Notes under the pieces: model-generated
Database searches by the model: none
The model's input: the letters and a program-made list of their open reading frames with translations, nothing else
What the model was told of the DNA's origin: nothing
NCBI GenBank assembly: GCA_949294665.1
Contig: CASFID010000059.1
Coordinates: forward strand, 31,831-95,830
Length of the DNA stretch: 64,000 bases
Reading direction: 5' to 3'
Source: an uncultured Eubacteriales bacterium
Lineage (GTDB): Bacteria > Bacillota > Clostridia > Lachnospirales > Lachnospiraceae
Shown here: positions 28,428-37,587 of the stretch, piece after piece
How the letters are laid out: each line of letters opens with the position of its first letter
How positions within the stretch are numbered: position 1 is the stretch's first letter
Translations under genes and position numbers: made by a program

Positions 28428-30293
28428 ATGCGCAGATTAGCCCTAAGCGATGACGTTTTATTAAATATAGAAAAGCCCGCCCGCTATGTCGGCGGCGAGG
28501 TTAATTCCGTAATGAAGAACAGAGACGAAGTGGATATCCGCTTTGCCATGTGCTTTCCGGACGTTTATGAGATCGGTATGTCCCATCTGGGCATCCAGAT
28601 TCTCTATGATATGTTCAACCGCAGGGAAGACACATGGTGCGAGCGCGTCTACTCGCCCTGGCTGGATCTGGATAAAGTATTAAGAGAAAAAAACATCCCG
28701 CTCTTTGCGCTGGAGTCTCAGGATCCGGTAAGGGACTTTGACTTTCTGGGCATTACGATCCAGTTCGAGATGTGCTATACGAATATTCTTCAGATCCTCG
28801 ACCTCAGTCAGATCCCGCTTCATGCGAAAGAAAGGACGAAAGAGGATCCTTTTGTGATCGGCGGCGGACCTTGTGCATATAATCCGGAGCCTTTGGCCGA
28901 ATTTTTTGATCTTTTTTATATCGGAGAGGGTGAGACTGTATACAATAAACTTCTTGATGTATATAAGATATGGAAAAGTTCCGGATTATCAAGGATGGAT
29001 TTTCTGAGAGAGGCGGCGAAGATCGAGGGCATCTATGTGCCGCAGTTCTATGACGTCAGTTATCATAAAGATGGTACGATAGAGTCGTTTATTCCCAACG
29101 ACACGGCAGCGCCCGAATGCGTGAGAAAACAGATCGTCATGGATATGACCGGCTCGACCTATCCGATGTCCCCCGTAGTGCCTTTTATCAAGGCGACTCA
29201 GGATCGTGTCGTCCTGGAGATCCAGAGAGGCTGCATCCGCGGCTGCCGCTTCTGTCAGGCGGGAATGATCTACCGTCCGACCAGAGAGCGCAGCGTGGAG
29301 ACACTGAAAGAATATGCCCGGACAATGCTCAAGAACACAGGACATGAAGAGATCTCTCTTAGTTCCCTGAGTTCCAGTGACTACTCCAGGCTGAACGAGC
29401 TTGTCACGTTCCTGATCGACGAGTTCAAAGACAAGGGGATCAATATCTCCCTTCCTTCACTGCGTATCGACGCATTCTCGCTGGACGTCATGAGCAAGGT
29501 TCAGGATGTGAGAAAGAGCAGCCTGACCTTCGCTCCCGAGGCAGGATCCCAGCGCATGCGAAATGTCATCAACAAAGGACTGACAGAAGAAGATATCATT
29601 ACCGGCGCAGGACAGGCATTTGAAGGCGGCTGGACAAAAGTGAAGCTCTATTTCATGCTGGGACTTCCCACCGAGACGGAAGAGGACATGAAAGAGATTG
29701 CCAGACTCTCAGACCGCGTGGCGCGCAGATATTATGAGATCCCGAAAGAGCAGCGGCATGGAAAATGCCAGATCACCGCAAGTTCCTCTTTCTTTGTGCC
29801 GAAACCATTCACACCGTTCCAGTGGGCGCCCATGTATACCGCAGAAGAGTATGACCGCAGGGCGCACCTTGTAAATGACGAGTTCCGCGAGCAGCTGAAC
29901 AGAAAGAGCCTGAAATACAACTGGCATGACGCACAGGTGACTGTTCTTGAAGGCGTCATGGCAAGAGGCGACCGCAGGATCTCACCTGTGATCGAGGAGG
30001 CCTACCGCCTGGGCTGTCTCTTTGACTCGTGGACAGAGACGTTCCGCAATGATCTCTGGATGGAGGCATTCGAGAACAAAAATGTGGATATCTCCTTCTA
30101 TAACCAGCGGCCGCGTGGAAAAGACGAGATATTCCCATGGGATTTCATTGATATCGGGGTGAGCCGCGCCTTCCTTTACAGAGAATGGGAGCGCGCAGTA
30201 AATGAAACTGTGACTCCAAACTGTCGGGCGCAATGTACTGGCTGCGGGGCTGCATGTTTCGGAGGAGGTGTCTGCTATGAAGGCAAGAATTAA
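28428..30293 (+). CDS. Radical SAM protein with B12-binding-like domain (TIGR03960 type)
   Basis: A 621-residue radical SAM protein. The N-terminal part resembles a B12-binding-like domain (DVYEIGMSHLGIQILYDMF). The cluster motif CIRGCRFCQ is near residue 270, and SLPSLRIDAFSLDVM and FAPEAGSQRMRNVINKGL follow. A Cys-rich tail (CRAQCTGCGAACFGGGVC) may bind another cluster. Its 3' end overlaps the next gene by 17 bases. This pair is widely fused or adjacent in Clostridia, next to RNase G. The reaction is not known to me. Confidence 0.92.
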   Translation: MRRLALSDDVLLNIEKPARYVGGEVNSVMKNRDEVDIRFAMCFPDVYEIGMSHLGIQILYDMFNRREDTWCERVYSPWLDLDKVLREKNIPLFALESQDPVRDFDFLGITIQFEMCYTNILQILDLSQIPLHAKERTKEDPFVIGGGPCAYNPEPLAEFFDLFYIGEGETVYNKLLDVYKIWKSSGLSRMDFLREAAKIEGIYVPQFYDVSYHKDGTIESFIPNDTAAPECVRKQIVMDMTGSTYPMSPVVPFIKATQDRVVLEIQRGCIRGCRFCQAGMIYRPTRERSVETLKEYARTMLKNTGHEEISLSSLSSSDYSRLNELVTFLIDEFKDKGINISLPSLRIDAFSLDVMSKVQDVRKSSLTFAPEAGSQRMRNVINKGLTEEDIITGAGQAFEGGWTKVKLYFMLGLPTETEEDMKEIARLSDRVARRYYEIPKEQRHGKCQITASSSFFVPKPFTPFQWAPMYTAEEYDRRAHLVNDEFREQLNRKSLKYNWHDAQVTVLEGVMARGDRRISPVIEEAYRLGCLFDSWTETFRNDLWMEAFENKNVDISFYNQRPRGKDEIFPWDFIDIGVSRAFLYREWERAVNETVTPNCRAQCTGCGAACFGGGVCYEGKN

Positions 30294-31059
30294 ATTCAGA
30301 AAATACGGTGTCTTGAAGTTTATCGGACACCTTGATGTGATGCGTTATTTTCAGAAAGTGATGCGCAGAGCAGATATCCCGATCGCCTTTACGGGCGGAT
30401 TCAGCCCTCATATGATCATGTCTTTCGCCAGTCCTCTCGGGATCGGTCTCGAGAGCGACGGGGAATATCTGGATATTGAACTTACAAAGCCTGTTGCGGG
30501 CGAAGAAGCCGTGCGCAGGATGAACGAGACTTGCGTCGACGGTATTGAGGTGCTGAGTTTCCGTCAGATCGCGGAAGAAAAAAAGCAGACGGGTATGACC
30601 ATACTTTCAGCCGCAGATTATTTGATTACGCCAAAAGAGAAAACGGAAGCCGCCGGTTCTGTTCCCGCACCGGACTGGAAAGAAAGGTTTGCAGATTTTA
30701 TGCGGCAGGATGAAATACGCGTCGTAAAGCAGACTAAGAGAAGTGAGAGAGAGGTGGATCTGCGTCCTCTTGTTTACCACTGGGAATTCCGCGGCGATTC
30801 AGTCCTGATTCAGACGGCTGCCGGAAGTGTGGAGAACTTAAAACCGGATCTGGTCATGCATGCATTTCTGAAATATGCGTCATATCCCATGCCTGATCCG
30901 GCCACTCCCGGCTCAGATCCTTTCTCCTACAGAAGACAGGAGATGTACGCAGGTACCGGAAAAGACGGCGTGAGGCATCTTGTCACACTTGAATCGCTTG
31001 GGGAAGAGATGAGAGGTGAGGAAATTGAAACGGAAACTCCTGATCGAAAAGACAGATAA
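30277..31059 (+). CDS. DUF2344 (TIGR03936) protein, partner of the preceding radical SAM protein
   Basis: A 260-residue protein beginning MKARIKFRKYGVLKFIGHLD, the DUF2344 signature, with FTGGFSPHMIMSFASPLGIG after it. GGAGGAGG lies before the chosen ATG; an in-frame GTG three codons earlier overlaps that site. In many genomes the domain is fused to the TIGR03960 radical SAM protein, and here the two genes overlap, so they probably act together. Function is unproven, though an RNA or ribosome link is suggested by the RNase G and L21/L27 neighbours. Confidence 0.92.
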   Translation: MKARIKFRKYGVLKFIGHLDVMRYFQKVMRRADIPIAFTGGFSPHMIMSFASPLGIGLESDGEYLDIELTKPVAGEEAVRRMNETCVDGIEVLSFRQIAEEKKQTGMTILSAADYLITPKEKTEAAGSVPAPDWKERFADFMRQDEIRVVKQTKRSEREVDLRPLVYHWEFRGDSVLIQTAAGSVENLKPDLVMHAFLKYASYPMPDPATPGSDPFSYRRQEMYAGTGKDGVRHLVTLESLGEEMRGEEIETETPDRKDR

Positions 31060-32221
31060 TAAAATAAGGACCTATTTTATCGAGGACGGAGATGTGGTTG
31101 AGATCCACAGCGCATCTGCATCCGGAGATCACGCGGACAGTTTCCGTCTCGGGGACATTTACATAGGTAAGGTGAGTAATATTGTTCCGAATATCGGGGC
31201 GGCGTTCATAGAGATCCAAAAAGGCGTGAACTGTTATTACGACATGAAAGATGTTAAGAACGCGATCTTCACGCGCAAGTCAGGAAAAAAAGCGCTTTGT
31301 ATCGGCGACGAGCTGGTCGTGCAGATCAGCCGGGAGGCAGTCGGAACAAAGGCGGCTACAGTGACAGGCAATCTGAGTTTCACCGGACGATATGCCGTAC
31401 TCACTCACGGAAATACAAGGATCGGAGCTTCATCGAAGATACCGAAAGTTCAAAGAGAGAATTACAAAGAAAAACTGAGCAGTCTGTCTAATAACGATTT
31501 CGGGATCATCGTTCGCACAAATGCGAAAGATACACCTCTGGATGATGTATATGAAGAGATAAGAACGCTCAGGGAGGAGTATTACCGTCTTGTTAAGGCG
31601 GCGCACACGCGCATCTGCTACTCATGTCTGAAATCAGCGCCTCCGTCCTATATCGCTGATCTGAAAAATGTCTATATGGATGGTATGGAATCGATCATTA
31701 TCGGGGATAAAGATTTGTATACACGTATACATTTGTTTTTCCAGGCAGAACTACCGGAAAAGTCAGATCTGCTTGAGCTTTATAACGATCCAGCTTTTCC
31801 GCTGGATAAGCGTTACAGCACCCGGACAGTTCTTGAGAAAGCGCTCTCCGAGAAGGCATGGATGAAGACAGGCGGCTATCTGATCATACAGCCGACCGAG
31901 GCTCTGACTGCGATCGACGTCAACTCGGGAAAGAATACTTCAAAGTCAGGCAGCGAAGAAGGTGCAATGAAAGTTAATCTTGAGGCTGCCAGAGAGGCGG
32001 CAAAGCAGATCCGTCTGCGTAATCTGTCGGGGATTATCCTTGTGGATTTTATTAATCTCAAGGAGGAAGAGAATACAAAGAAGCTTCTGCGTGAATTCAG
32101 GTACTATCTGTCGAAGGATCCGATCCAGACCACCCTTGTAGATATGACGGCTCTCGGGCTTGTAGAAGTCACCAGGAAAAAGGTGAGACGTCCGCTGTAC
32201 GAGGAAGAGCGTTTAAAGTAA
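31016..32221 (+). CDS. rng: Ribonuclease E/G family protein (RNase G-like, short)
   Basis: A 401-residue RNase G-type endoribonuclease. An N-terminal S1 domain (DIYIGKVSNIVPNIGAAFIE) is followed by the 5' sensor/RNase H-like region and the catalytic Asp pair in TAIDVNSGKN and ILVDFINLKEE. The protein ends soon after GLVEVTRKKVRRPL and has no CPxCxG zinc-link motif, so dimer-of-dimer assembly as in E. coli RNase E is not expected. Start choice is uncertain: GTG 31016 or TTG 31025. It overlaps the DUF2344 gene by 44 bases. Confidence 0.92.
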   Translation: MRKLKRKLLIEKTDNKIRTYFIEDGDVVEIHSASASGDHADSFRLGDIYIGKVSNIVPNIGAAFIEIQKGVNCYYDMKDVKNAIFTRKSGKKALCIGDELVVQISREAVGTKAATVTGNLSFTGRYAVLTHGNTRIGASSKIPKVQRENYKEKLSSLSNNDFGIIVRTNAKDTPLDDVYEEIRTLREEYYRLVKAAHTRICYSCLKSAPPSYIADLKNVYMDGMESIIIGDKDLYTRIHLFFQAELPEKSDLLELYNDPAFPLDKRYSTRTVLEKALSEKAWMKTGGYLIIQPTEALTAIDVNSGKNTSKSGSEEGAMKVNLEAAREAAKQIRLRNLSGIILVDFINLKEEENTKKLLREFRYYLSKDPIQTTLVDMTALGLVEVTRKKVRRPLYEEERLK

Positions 32222-32282
32222 AACAGGGATGGAGCAGATCGGCGTCTTGTGTTCCTTAAATTTTAAATTTTAGATTTCCCAG

Positions 32283-32311
32283 TTTACAAGGCGGTGACGC
32301 GGCGTTATAAT
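32283..32311 (+). promoter_or_regulatory. Sigma-A promoter of the aspartate kinase gene
   Basis: TTTACA, 17 bases, TATAAT. The 100-base leader holds GCCC/GGGC and ATATGT/ACATAT (32365-32370/32396-32401) hairpins, the latter just before the GGAGGA site. It is too short for a lysine riboswitch. Confidence 0.82.
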
Positions 32312-32418
32312 AGTGTTTCGAGAGCGCCCGCTTGGAAAGGGCATGGCTGTTATTGCCAGTATTTATATGTTTCACCGGTTTCTTATATTGAAGACACATA
32401 TTTGGAGGAAGAGAAAGA

Positions 32419-33738
32419 ATGAAAAAAGTTGTTAAGTTTGGAGGCAGTTCGCTGGCCAATGCCGATCAGTTCAGGAAGGTCGGCTCGATCATCCGTGAAG
32501 ATGAGTCCAGAAGATATGTTGTGCCGTCGGCTCCCGGGAAGCGTTTTTCCCACGATACCAAGGTCACGGACATGTTATACGCCTGCTATGAATCTGCCGT
32601 GAAAGGCGCGGATTTCACAGAACAACTGGATCAGATCAAAGAGCGGTATCAGGAAATCATAGACGGTCTGAACCTTACTTTTTCACTGGACGAAGACTTT
32701 GAAAAGATCAGGAAGGATTTCACCAGAGGAGCAGGAGAGGACTATGCGGCTTCCAGAGGCGAGTTCCTGAACGGGAAGATCATGGCCGCTTATCTTGATT
32801 ATGCTTTTGTCGATGCGGCAGATGCCGTACGTTTTAATGACGACGGTTCGTTTAACGCGGATATGACAAACGAACTTCTCTCCGACATTCTGGAGAACAA
32901 ACACAGAGCGGTAATTCCCGGATTCTATGGCGCGAAAGAATCCGGAGAGGTGGTGACGTTCTCCCGCGGCGGATCCGATGTCACAGGTTCCCTCGTGGCT
33001 CTTGCAGTCGGGGCGGACCTTTATGAAAACTGGACGGATGTATCCGGATTCCTGATCGCGGATCCCAGAATCGTCAAAAATCCGAAATCCATCGAGACTA
33101 TTACGTACAAGGAACTCCGCGAGCTTTCTTACATGGGCGCAAGCGTGCTTCACGAGGATGCGATCTTCCCGGTAAGGAAAGCCGGTATCCCGATCAATAT
33201 CCGAAACACAAACCGTCCGCAGGATAAAGGAACTCTTATAGTGGAAAGCACGTGCCGCCGGCCGAAATACACCATCACCGGCATCGCCGGGACCGATGGG
33301 TTCGCTGCGGTCACGGTGGAGAAGGCGATGATGAACTCAGAAATAGGCTTCTGTCGGAAGGTGCTCCAGGTATTTGAGGAAAACGGAGTATCTATCGAGC
33401 ACATGCCTTCCGGTATCGACACGATGTCGATCTTTGTCAACAAAGATACTTTTGAGGACAAGGAACAGAAGATCCTCTCGGATATAAACAAAACGGTAGC
33501 GCCGGATCATATCGAACTGGAATCTGATCTTGCGCTCATTGCGGTTGTCGGACGCGGCATGAAATCTACCCGCGGTACTGCCGGCCGGATTTTCTCCGCG
33601 CTGGCTCACGCACATATCAATGTCAAGATGATCGATCAGGGGTCCAGCGAGCTGAATATTATAATCGGTGTCCGCCACGAAGACTTTAAAGATGCGATAC
33701 GTGCACTGTATGAAATTTTCGTCCTTACACAGATTTAG
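32419..33738 (+). CDS. Aspartate kinase (monofunctional)
   Basis: A 439-residue aspartokinase, the first step to lysine, threonine, methionine and diaminopimelate. The kinase domain starts MKKVVKFGGSSLANADQF; TFSRGGSDVTGSLVA and the aspartate-binding region follow. Two C-terminal ACT domains are present (SEIGFCRKVLQVFEENGVS and ALIAVVGRGMKSTRGTAGRI), so feedback control by an amino acid is likely. Which end product inhibits it cannot be read. GGAGGA precedes the ATG; a CBS-domain gene follows 16 bases later. Confidence 0.96.
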   Translation: MKKVVKFGGSSLANADQFRKVGSIIREDESRRYVVPSAPGKRFSHDTKVTDMLYACYESAVKGADFTEQLDQIKERYQEIIDGLNLTFSLDEDFEKIRKDFTRGAGEDYAASRGEFLNGKIMAAYLDYAFVDAADAVRFNDDGSFNADMTNELLSDILENKHRAVIPGFYGAKESGEVVTFSRGGSDVTGSLVALAVGADLYENWTDVSGFLIADPRIVKNPKSIETITYKELRELSYMGASVLHEDAIFPVRKAGIPINIRNTNRPQDKGTLIVESTCRRPKYTITGIAGTDGFAAVTVEKAMMNSEIGFCRKVLQVFEENGVSIEHMPSGIDTMSIFVNKDTFEDKEQKILSDINKTVAPDHIELESDLALIAVVGRGMKSTRGTAGRIFSALAHAHINVKMIDQGSSELNIIIGVRHEDFKDAIRALYEIFVLTQI

Positions 33739-33754
33739 GAAAGGCTGATATACA

Positions 33755-34174
33755 ATGAACATCCTGTTCTTTTTAAAACCAAAAAGCGAAGTGGCGTATG
33801 TATATGATTACGGTACGCTTCGTCAGGTGCTTGAGACAATGGAATATCACAAATACGCCAGTATTCCCATGCTCAATAAAGCGGGAGAGTATGTGGGCAC
33901 TATTACGGAGGGTGATCTTCTCTGGGGGATCAAACGATACACGAATCTTAATCTGAAAGAAGCAGAGAACATATTTATCCAGGATTTTCCGAGGAAAGCA
34001 GATTACACTCCGGTTTCCATTGATTCCGATATGGAAGATCTTATAAGGAAATCCATGGATCAGAATTTTGTCCCGGTAGTAGACGATCAGAAAAAGTTCA
34101 TCGGCATTGTGACGCGCAAGAGTATCATTGAATACTGCTATGAAAAGCTGAAAAATCTGCCGGAAAGGTATTGA
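33755..34174 (+). CDS. CBS domain protein
   Basis: A 139-residue protein made of two CBS motifs (about residues 10-65 and 80-135; YASIPMLNKAGEYVGTITEG and FVPVVDDQKKFIGIVTRKS). Such pairs bind adenosine nucleotides and sense energy state, usually controlling a partner protein. No partner domain is fused. It lies 16 bases after the aspartate kinase gene. Its stop codon overlaps the -35 box of the rplU promoter. Confidence 0.9.
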   Translation: MNILFFLKPKSEVAYVYDYGTLRQVLETMEYHKYASIPMLNKAGEYVGTITEGDLLWGIKRYTNLNLKEAENIFIQDFPRKADYTPVSIDSDMEDLIRKSMDQNFVPVVDDQKKFIGIVTRKSIIEYCYEKLKNLPERY

Positions 34175-34200
34175 CTGGATAAAAATTCATATGCTATACT
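34171..34200 (+). promoter_or_regulatory. Sigma-A promoter of rplU-prp-rpmA (extended -10)
   Basis: TTGACT, 18 bases, TATACT preceded by TG (TGCTATACT). The -35 overlaps the stop of the CBS gene. Confidence 0.78.
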
Positions 34201-34206
34201 ATACCA

Positions 34207-34289
34207 GTATGCCGCACAGCGAGGTTTTATAAGTTCTGCAGCTGCTGCAGACACCGAAGCTGGCGAGTAATGTTTATAGGAGGTGCCAT
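34207..34289 (+). other. 5' leader of the L21 mRNA, possible ribosomal-protein leader
   Basis: An 80-base untranslated leader with a perfect hairpin TCTGCAG-CTG-CTGCAGA (34232-34248) and the AGGAGGTG ribosome binding site. Firmicute rplU genes often carry an autoregulatory L21 leader; I cannot confirm that this matches the known covariance model. Confidence 0.4.
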
Positions 34290-34598
34290 ATGTACGCGAT
34301 TATAGCAACAGGTGGTAAACAGTACAAAGTAGCTGAAGGCGATATCATCAGAGTGGAGAAACTTGGTGTGGATGCCGGAGAGACTTATACATTTGACCAG
34401 GTTCTGGCTGTAAATAATGACAAGCTGGTCGTTGGTAATCCGACTGTTGAAGGTGCAACAGTTACAGCTTCTGTAATCGGCGACGGGAAAGCGAAGAAAG
34501 TTGTCGTTTACAAGTACAAGAGAAAAACCGGCTATCATAAGAAAAATGGTCACAGACAGCAGTACACAGCTGTCAAGATCGACAAGATCAACGCTTAA
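34290..34598 (+). CDS. rplU: 50S ribosomal protein L21
   Basis: A 102-residue L21, binding 23S rRNA. It begins [18 protein letters not shown] and ends with the [17 protein letters not shown] block typical of the C-terminus. AGGAGGTG precedes the ATG. First gene of rplU-prp-rpmA. Confidence 0.98.
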   Translation: MYAIIATGGKQYKVAEGDIIRVEKLGVDAGETYTFDQVLAVNNDKLVVGNPTVEGATVTASVIGDGKAKKVVVYKYKRKTGYHKKNGHRQQYTAVKIDKINA

Positions 34599-34606
34599 TC
34601 ATTCAT

Positions 34607-34939
34607 ATGATCAAAGTAACCATTTATAAGACTGACAGGCATGAATATGCGGGCTTCGATATTTCAGGACACGCTGAATATTCTGAATCCGGAAACGATA
34701 TTGTATGCGCGGCTGTTTCCGCCATCGTGATCAATACGATCAACTCAGTCGATCAGTTTACGGAGGATAAGACAAGCAGTGTTTCCGATGAAGAGTCAGG
34801 GAAGATCGAATTTCGATTCGGACAGATCCCCTCGCATGATGCCACACTTTTGCTGGATTCCATGGTTCTCGGTCTGGAACAGATAGAGAACAGCAGTGAA
34901 TACGAACCATACATTGACATTATTTTCAAGGAGGTGTAA
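34607..34939 (+). CDS. prp: Ribosomal-processing cysteine protease Prp
   Basis: A 110-residue cysteine protease that removes the N-terminal extension of L27. The catalytic His in ISGHAEY and Cys in [11 protein letters not shown] are both present. It lies between rplU and rpmA as in Bacillus and Staphylococcus, and the downstream L27 has the matching cleavage site. Confidence 0.95.
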   Translation: MIKVTIYKTDRHEYAGFDISGHAEYSESGNDIVCAAVSAIVINTINSVDQFTEDKTSSVSDEESGKIEFRFGQIPSHDATLLLDSMVLGLEQIENSSEYEPYIDIIFKEV

Positions 34940-34944
34940 GAACC

Positions 34945-35229
34945 ATGATGAAAATGAATCTTCAGTTTTTTGCTCATAAAAAGGGAGTTGGTTCTACAAA
35001 GAACGGACGTGACTCAGAGGCTAAGAGACTGGGTGCGAAGAGAGCTGACGGACAGTTTGTAAAAGCCGGGAACATCCTCTACAGACAGCGTGGAACAAAG
35101 ATCCATCCGGGCGTGAACGTAGGACGCGGCGGAGATGATACTCTGTTTGCACTGGTAGACGGTGTTGTAAGATACGAGAGAAAAGGAAGAGATAAGAAAC
35201 AGGTTTCTATCTATCCGGTAGCTGAGTAA
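34945..35229 (+). CDS. rpmA: 50S ribosomal protein L27 with Prp-cleaved extension
   Basis: A 94-residue L27 whose N-terminal tail reaches the peptidyl transferase centre. It starts [20 protein letters not shown]; the first nine residues (to FF) are the extension cut by Prp in Firmicutes. GGAGGTG precedes the ATG; a second ATG follows directly. Terminated by the hairpin at 35239. Confidence 0.98.
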   Translation: MMKMNLQFFAHKKGVGSTKNGRDSEAKRLGAKRADGQFVKAGNILYRQRGTKIHPGVNVGRGGDDTLFALVDGVVRYERKGRDKKQVSIYPVAE

Positions 35230-35238
35230 AACAGTCAG

Positions 35239-35268
35239 GCCCCAGACATTTACAGTCTGGGGCTTTTA
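35239..35268 (+). terminator. Intrinsic terminator after rpmA
   Basis: GCCCCAGAC (35239-35247) pairs perfectly with GTCTGGGGC (35255-35263), then TTTTA. Confidence 0.92.
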
Positions 35269-35295
35269 TCACATTATCAGAGAAAAGGAGACGTT

Positions 35296-36579
35296 ATGTT
35301 CGCTGACAGAGCTAAAATATATATCAGATCCGGAAAAGGCGGCGACGGACACTGCAGCTTCCGAAGAGAACTTTATGTCCCGAATGGAGGGCCGGACGGA
35401 GGCGACGGAGGCCGTGGAGGAGATCTTATATTTGAAGTGGACAAAGGGCTTAATACCCTGTCTGATTATCGACACAGACGCAAATATGCCGCGGGAGACG
35501 GGGAGCCGGGCGGCAAGCGCAGATGCCATGGAAAAGACGGGCAGGACCTTGTGCTGTATGTACCTGAGGGGACTGTCGTCAAAGAAGCGGCTTCAGGCAA
35601 AGTGATCGCTGACATGTCGGGGGATAATCACCGCCAGGTTGTACTCAAAGGAGGAAAAGGGGGCCTTGGAAATCAGCATTTCGCCACAGCTACCATGCAG
35701 GTTCCCAAATATGCGCAGCCCGGGCAGCCGGCCCGTGAACTCGAAGTAAATCTTGAACTGAAAGTGATAGCGGACGTCGGTCTGATCGGTTTCCCGAATG
35801 TGGGGAAATCAACGCTTCTTTCCAGAGTGACAAACGCAGAGCCGAAGATCGCGAATTATCACTTTACAACACTGACGCCCAATCTCGGCGTCGTGGATCT
35901 GGACGGTGCGAAAGGATTCGTTATGGCAGATATCCCCGGTCTTATTGAAGGAGCCTCCGAGGGGGTTGGTCTGGGCCACGAGTTTCTCCGGCATATCGAG
36001 CGGACAAAGCTGATGATCCATGTAGTAGATGCCGCCGGAACAGAAGGCCGTGATCCGGTCGAAGATATCTATAAGATCAATGCGGAACTTAAGGCCTATA
36101 ATCCGGATATTGCGAAACGTCCGCAGGTGATTGCAGCCAATAAGACAGACTTGATCTACGATCCGGAGGAAGATCCGGTAGAACGCCTGAAACGGGAATT
36201 TGAACCGAAGGGAATCCGCGTATTTCCGATCTCCGGTGCTACAGGAAAAGGAGTGTCCGAGCTTCTCTATTATGTAAGCTCACAGCTTGATACCATGGAC
36301 CGTACTCCGGTTGTATTTGAACAGGAGTATTTCCCGGAGGACGAGCTGATCTACGAAGAACTTCCTTATACAGTGGAATCAGAAGACGGCGTATATGTTG
36401 TGGAAGGTCCGAAGATAGAGAAGATGCTCGGTTATACGAATCTTGATTCCGAGAAAGGCTTTGCATTCTTCCAGAAGTTTTTAAAAGAAACCGGTATTCT
36501 CGATGAGCTGGAGGCAAAAGGAATCCAGGAGGGAGACACCGTAAAGATGTATGGTCTGCAGTTCGATTATTATAAATAG
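35296..36579 (+). CDS. obgE: GTPase Obg
   Basis: A 427-residue essential GTPase linked to 50S assembly and, in spore formers, to stress and sporulation entry. The Gly-rich OBG fold is N-terminal (GGDGHCSFRRELYVPNGGPD). G1 GFPNVGKST is near residue 167, G3 DIPGLIEGA follows, then G4 NKTD. A C-terminal OCT domain ends the protein. AAAGGAG precedes the ATG. There is no spo0B between rpmA and obgE, unlike Bacillus. Confidence 0.98.
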   Translation: MFADRAKIYIRSGKGGDGHCSFRRELYVPNGGPDGGDGGRGGDLIFEVDKGLNTLSDYRHRRKYAAGDGEPGGKRRCHGKDGQDLVLYVPEGTVVKEAASGKVIADMSGDNHRQVVLKGGKGGLGNQHFATATMQVPKYAQPGQPARELEVNLELKVIADVGLIGFPNVGKSTLLSRVTNAEPKIANYHFTTLTPNLGVVDLDGAKGFVMADIPGLIEGASEGVGLGHEFLRHIERTKLMIHVVDAAGTEGRDPVEDIYKINAELKAYNPDIAKRPQVIAANKTDLIYDPEEDPVERLKREFEPKGIRVFPISGATGKGVSELLYYVSSQLDTMDRTPVVFEQEYFPEDELIYEELPYTVESEDGVYVVEGPKIEKMLGYTNLDSEKGFAFFQKFLKETGILDELEAKGIQEGDTVKMYGLQFDYYK

Positions 36580-36644
36580 GATTCCGCCGGATTTCTATGG
36601 ATGCTGCGGCGCAGATTAACAGTTGATATAAAAAGGAGACAGTA

Positions 36645-36938
36645 ATGACACCAAAACAAAGAGCATATTTAAAAAGTCTTGCCATGACGATGGAGCCTAT
36701 CTTTCAGGTCGGAAAATCAAGTATGACGCCCGGACTTACGGAAGCGATATCAGAGGCTCTTGCGGCCCGTGAACTGATCAAGATCAGCGTGCTCAAGAAC
36801 TGTGCTGACGATCCCCGTGAACTGGCTGAGATCATTGCCGGACGCACCCGGGCTCAGGTGGTGCAGGTGATCGGTAAGAAGATTGTTCTGTACCGTGAAG
36901 GAAAAGACGACAAAAAGAAGATCATGCTCCCCGGATAA
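36645..36938 (+). CDS. yhbY: YhbY family RNA-binding protein (CRM domain)
   Basis: A 97-residue single CRM-domain protein (MTPKQRAYLKSLAMTMEPIF, then QVGKSSMTPGL and a GKKIVLYR-type end), associated with the pre-50S ribosomal subunit in other bacteria. AAAGGAG lies before the ATG. It stands between obgE and nadD as in Bacillus yqeI-nadD. Confidence 0.95.
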   Translation: MTPKQRAYLKSLAMTMEPIFQVGKSSMTPGLTEAISEALAARELIKISVLKNCADDPRELAEIIAGRTRAQVVQVIGKKIVLYREGKDDKKKIMLPG

Positions 36939-36956
36939 GGGGACAAGGTGAAGAAA

Positions 36957-37571
36957 ATGAGAATAGGAATTATGGGCGGGACATTTGATCCGATCCACAT
37001 CGGGCATCTTCTTCTCGGAGAGTTTGCCTATGAGAATTTTCAGCTTGATGAGATTTGGTTTCTCCCGAACGGAAATCCACCTCACAAAGAGACAGATGGC
37101 AGCGGCGAAGGACTGGAAGACCGTATAGAAATGGTGCGTCTTGCCACGGATGATATCCCGTATTTTAAACTATGTCTTTATGAGGCGACAGCCAAAGAAC
37201 ACTCTTACACTTACAGTACAATGAAGGCATTGCACAGTCTCTATCCGATGCATGAATTCTTCTTCATACTCGGTGCGGATTCTCTGTTTTCGATCGAACA
37301 GTGGAAGAACTTCCGCGAGATTTTTCCTTCCTGCACGATCCTGGCGGCAATGAGAGATGATAAAGACGCGCAGAGCATGTGTGCTCAGATCCGCTATCTC
37401 CATGAGCAGTATGATGCCGACATAGAACTTCTGCAGGCTCCGCTTGTAGAAATTTCATCAACAACGATACGAAGCAGAGCGGCACAGGGACTCAGTATCC
37501 GGTATATGGTGCCGGAAGTGGTGGCGGACTATATTCACGGAAATTCTCTCTACAGAAAAAGATCCAGGTAA
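36957..37571 (+). CDS. nadD: Nicotinate-nucleotide adenylyltransferase
   Basis: A 204-residue enzyme making deamido-NAD from nicotinate mononucleotide. GGTFDPIHIGH carries the (H/T)xGH motif, and ISSTTIRSR is the second ATP-binding motif. The ATG at 36957 is preceded by AAGGTGA; a GTG three codons earlier is an alternative. It is followed by yqeK, as in Bacillus. Confidence 0.96.
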   Translation: MRIGIMGGTFDPIHIGHLLLGEFAYENFQLDEIWFLPNGNPPHKETDGSGEGLEDRIEMVRLATDDIPYFKLCLYEATAKEHSYTYSTMKALHSLYPMHEFFFILGADSLFSIEQWKNFREIFPSCTILAAMRDDKDAQSMCAQIRYLHEQYDADIELLQAPLVEISSTTIRSRAAQGLSIRYMVPEVVADYIHGNSLYRKRSR

Positions 37572-37587
37572 AGGAGTGTAGATAACT

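Noticed and set aside
32312-32418. Lysine riboswitch before aspartate kinase
   Set aside because: The leader is only about 100 bases and lacks the five-helix layout; only short hairpins are seen.
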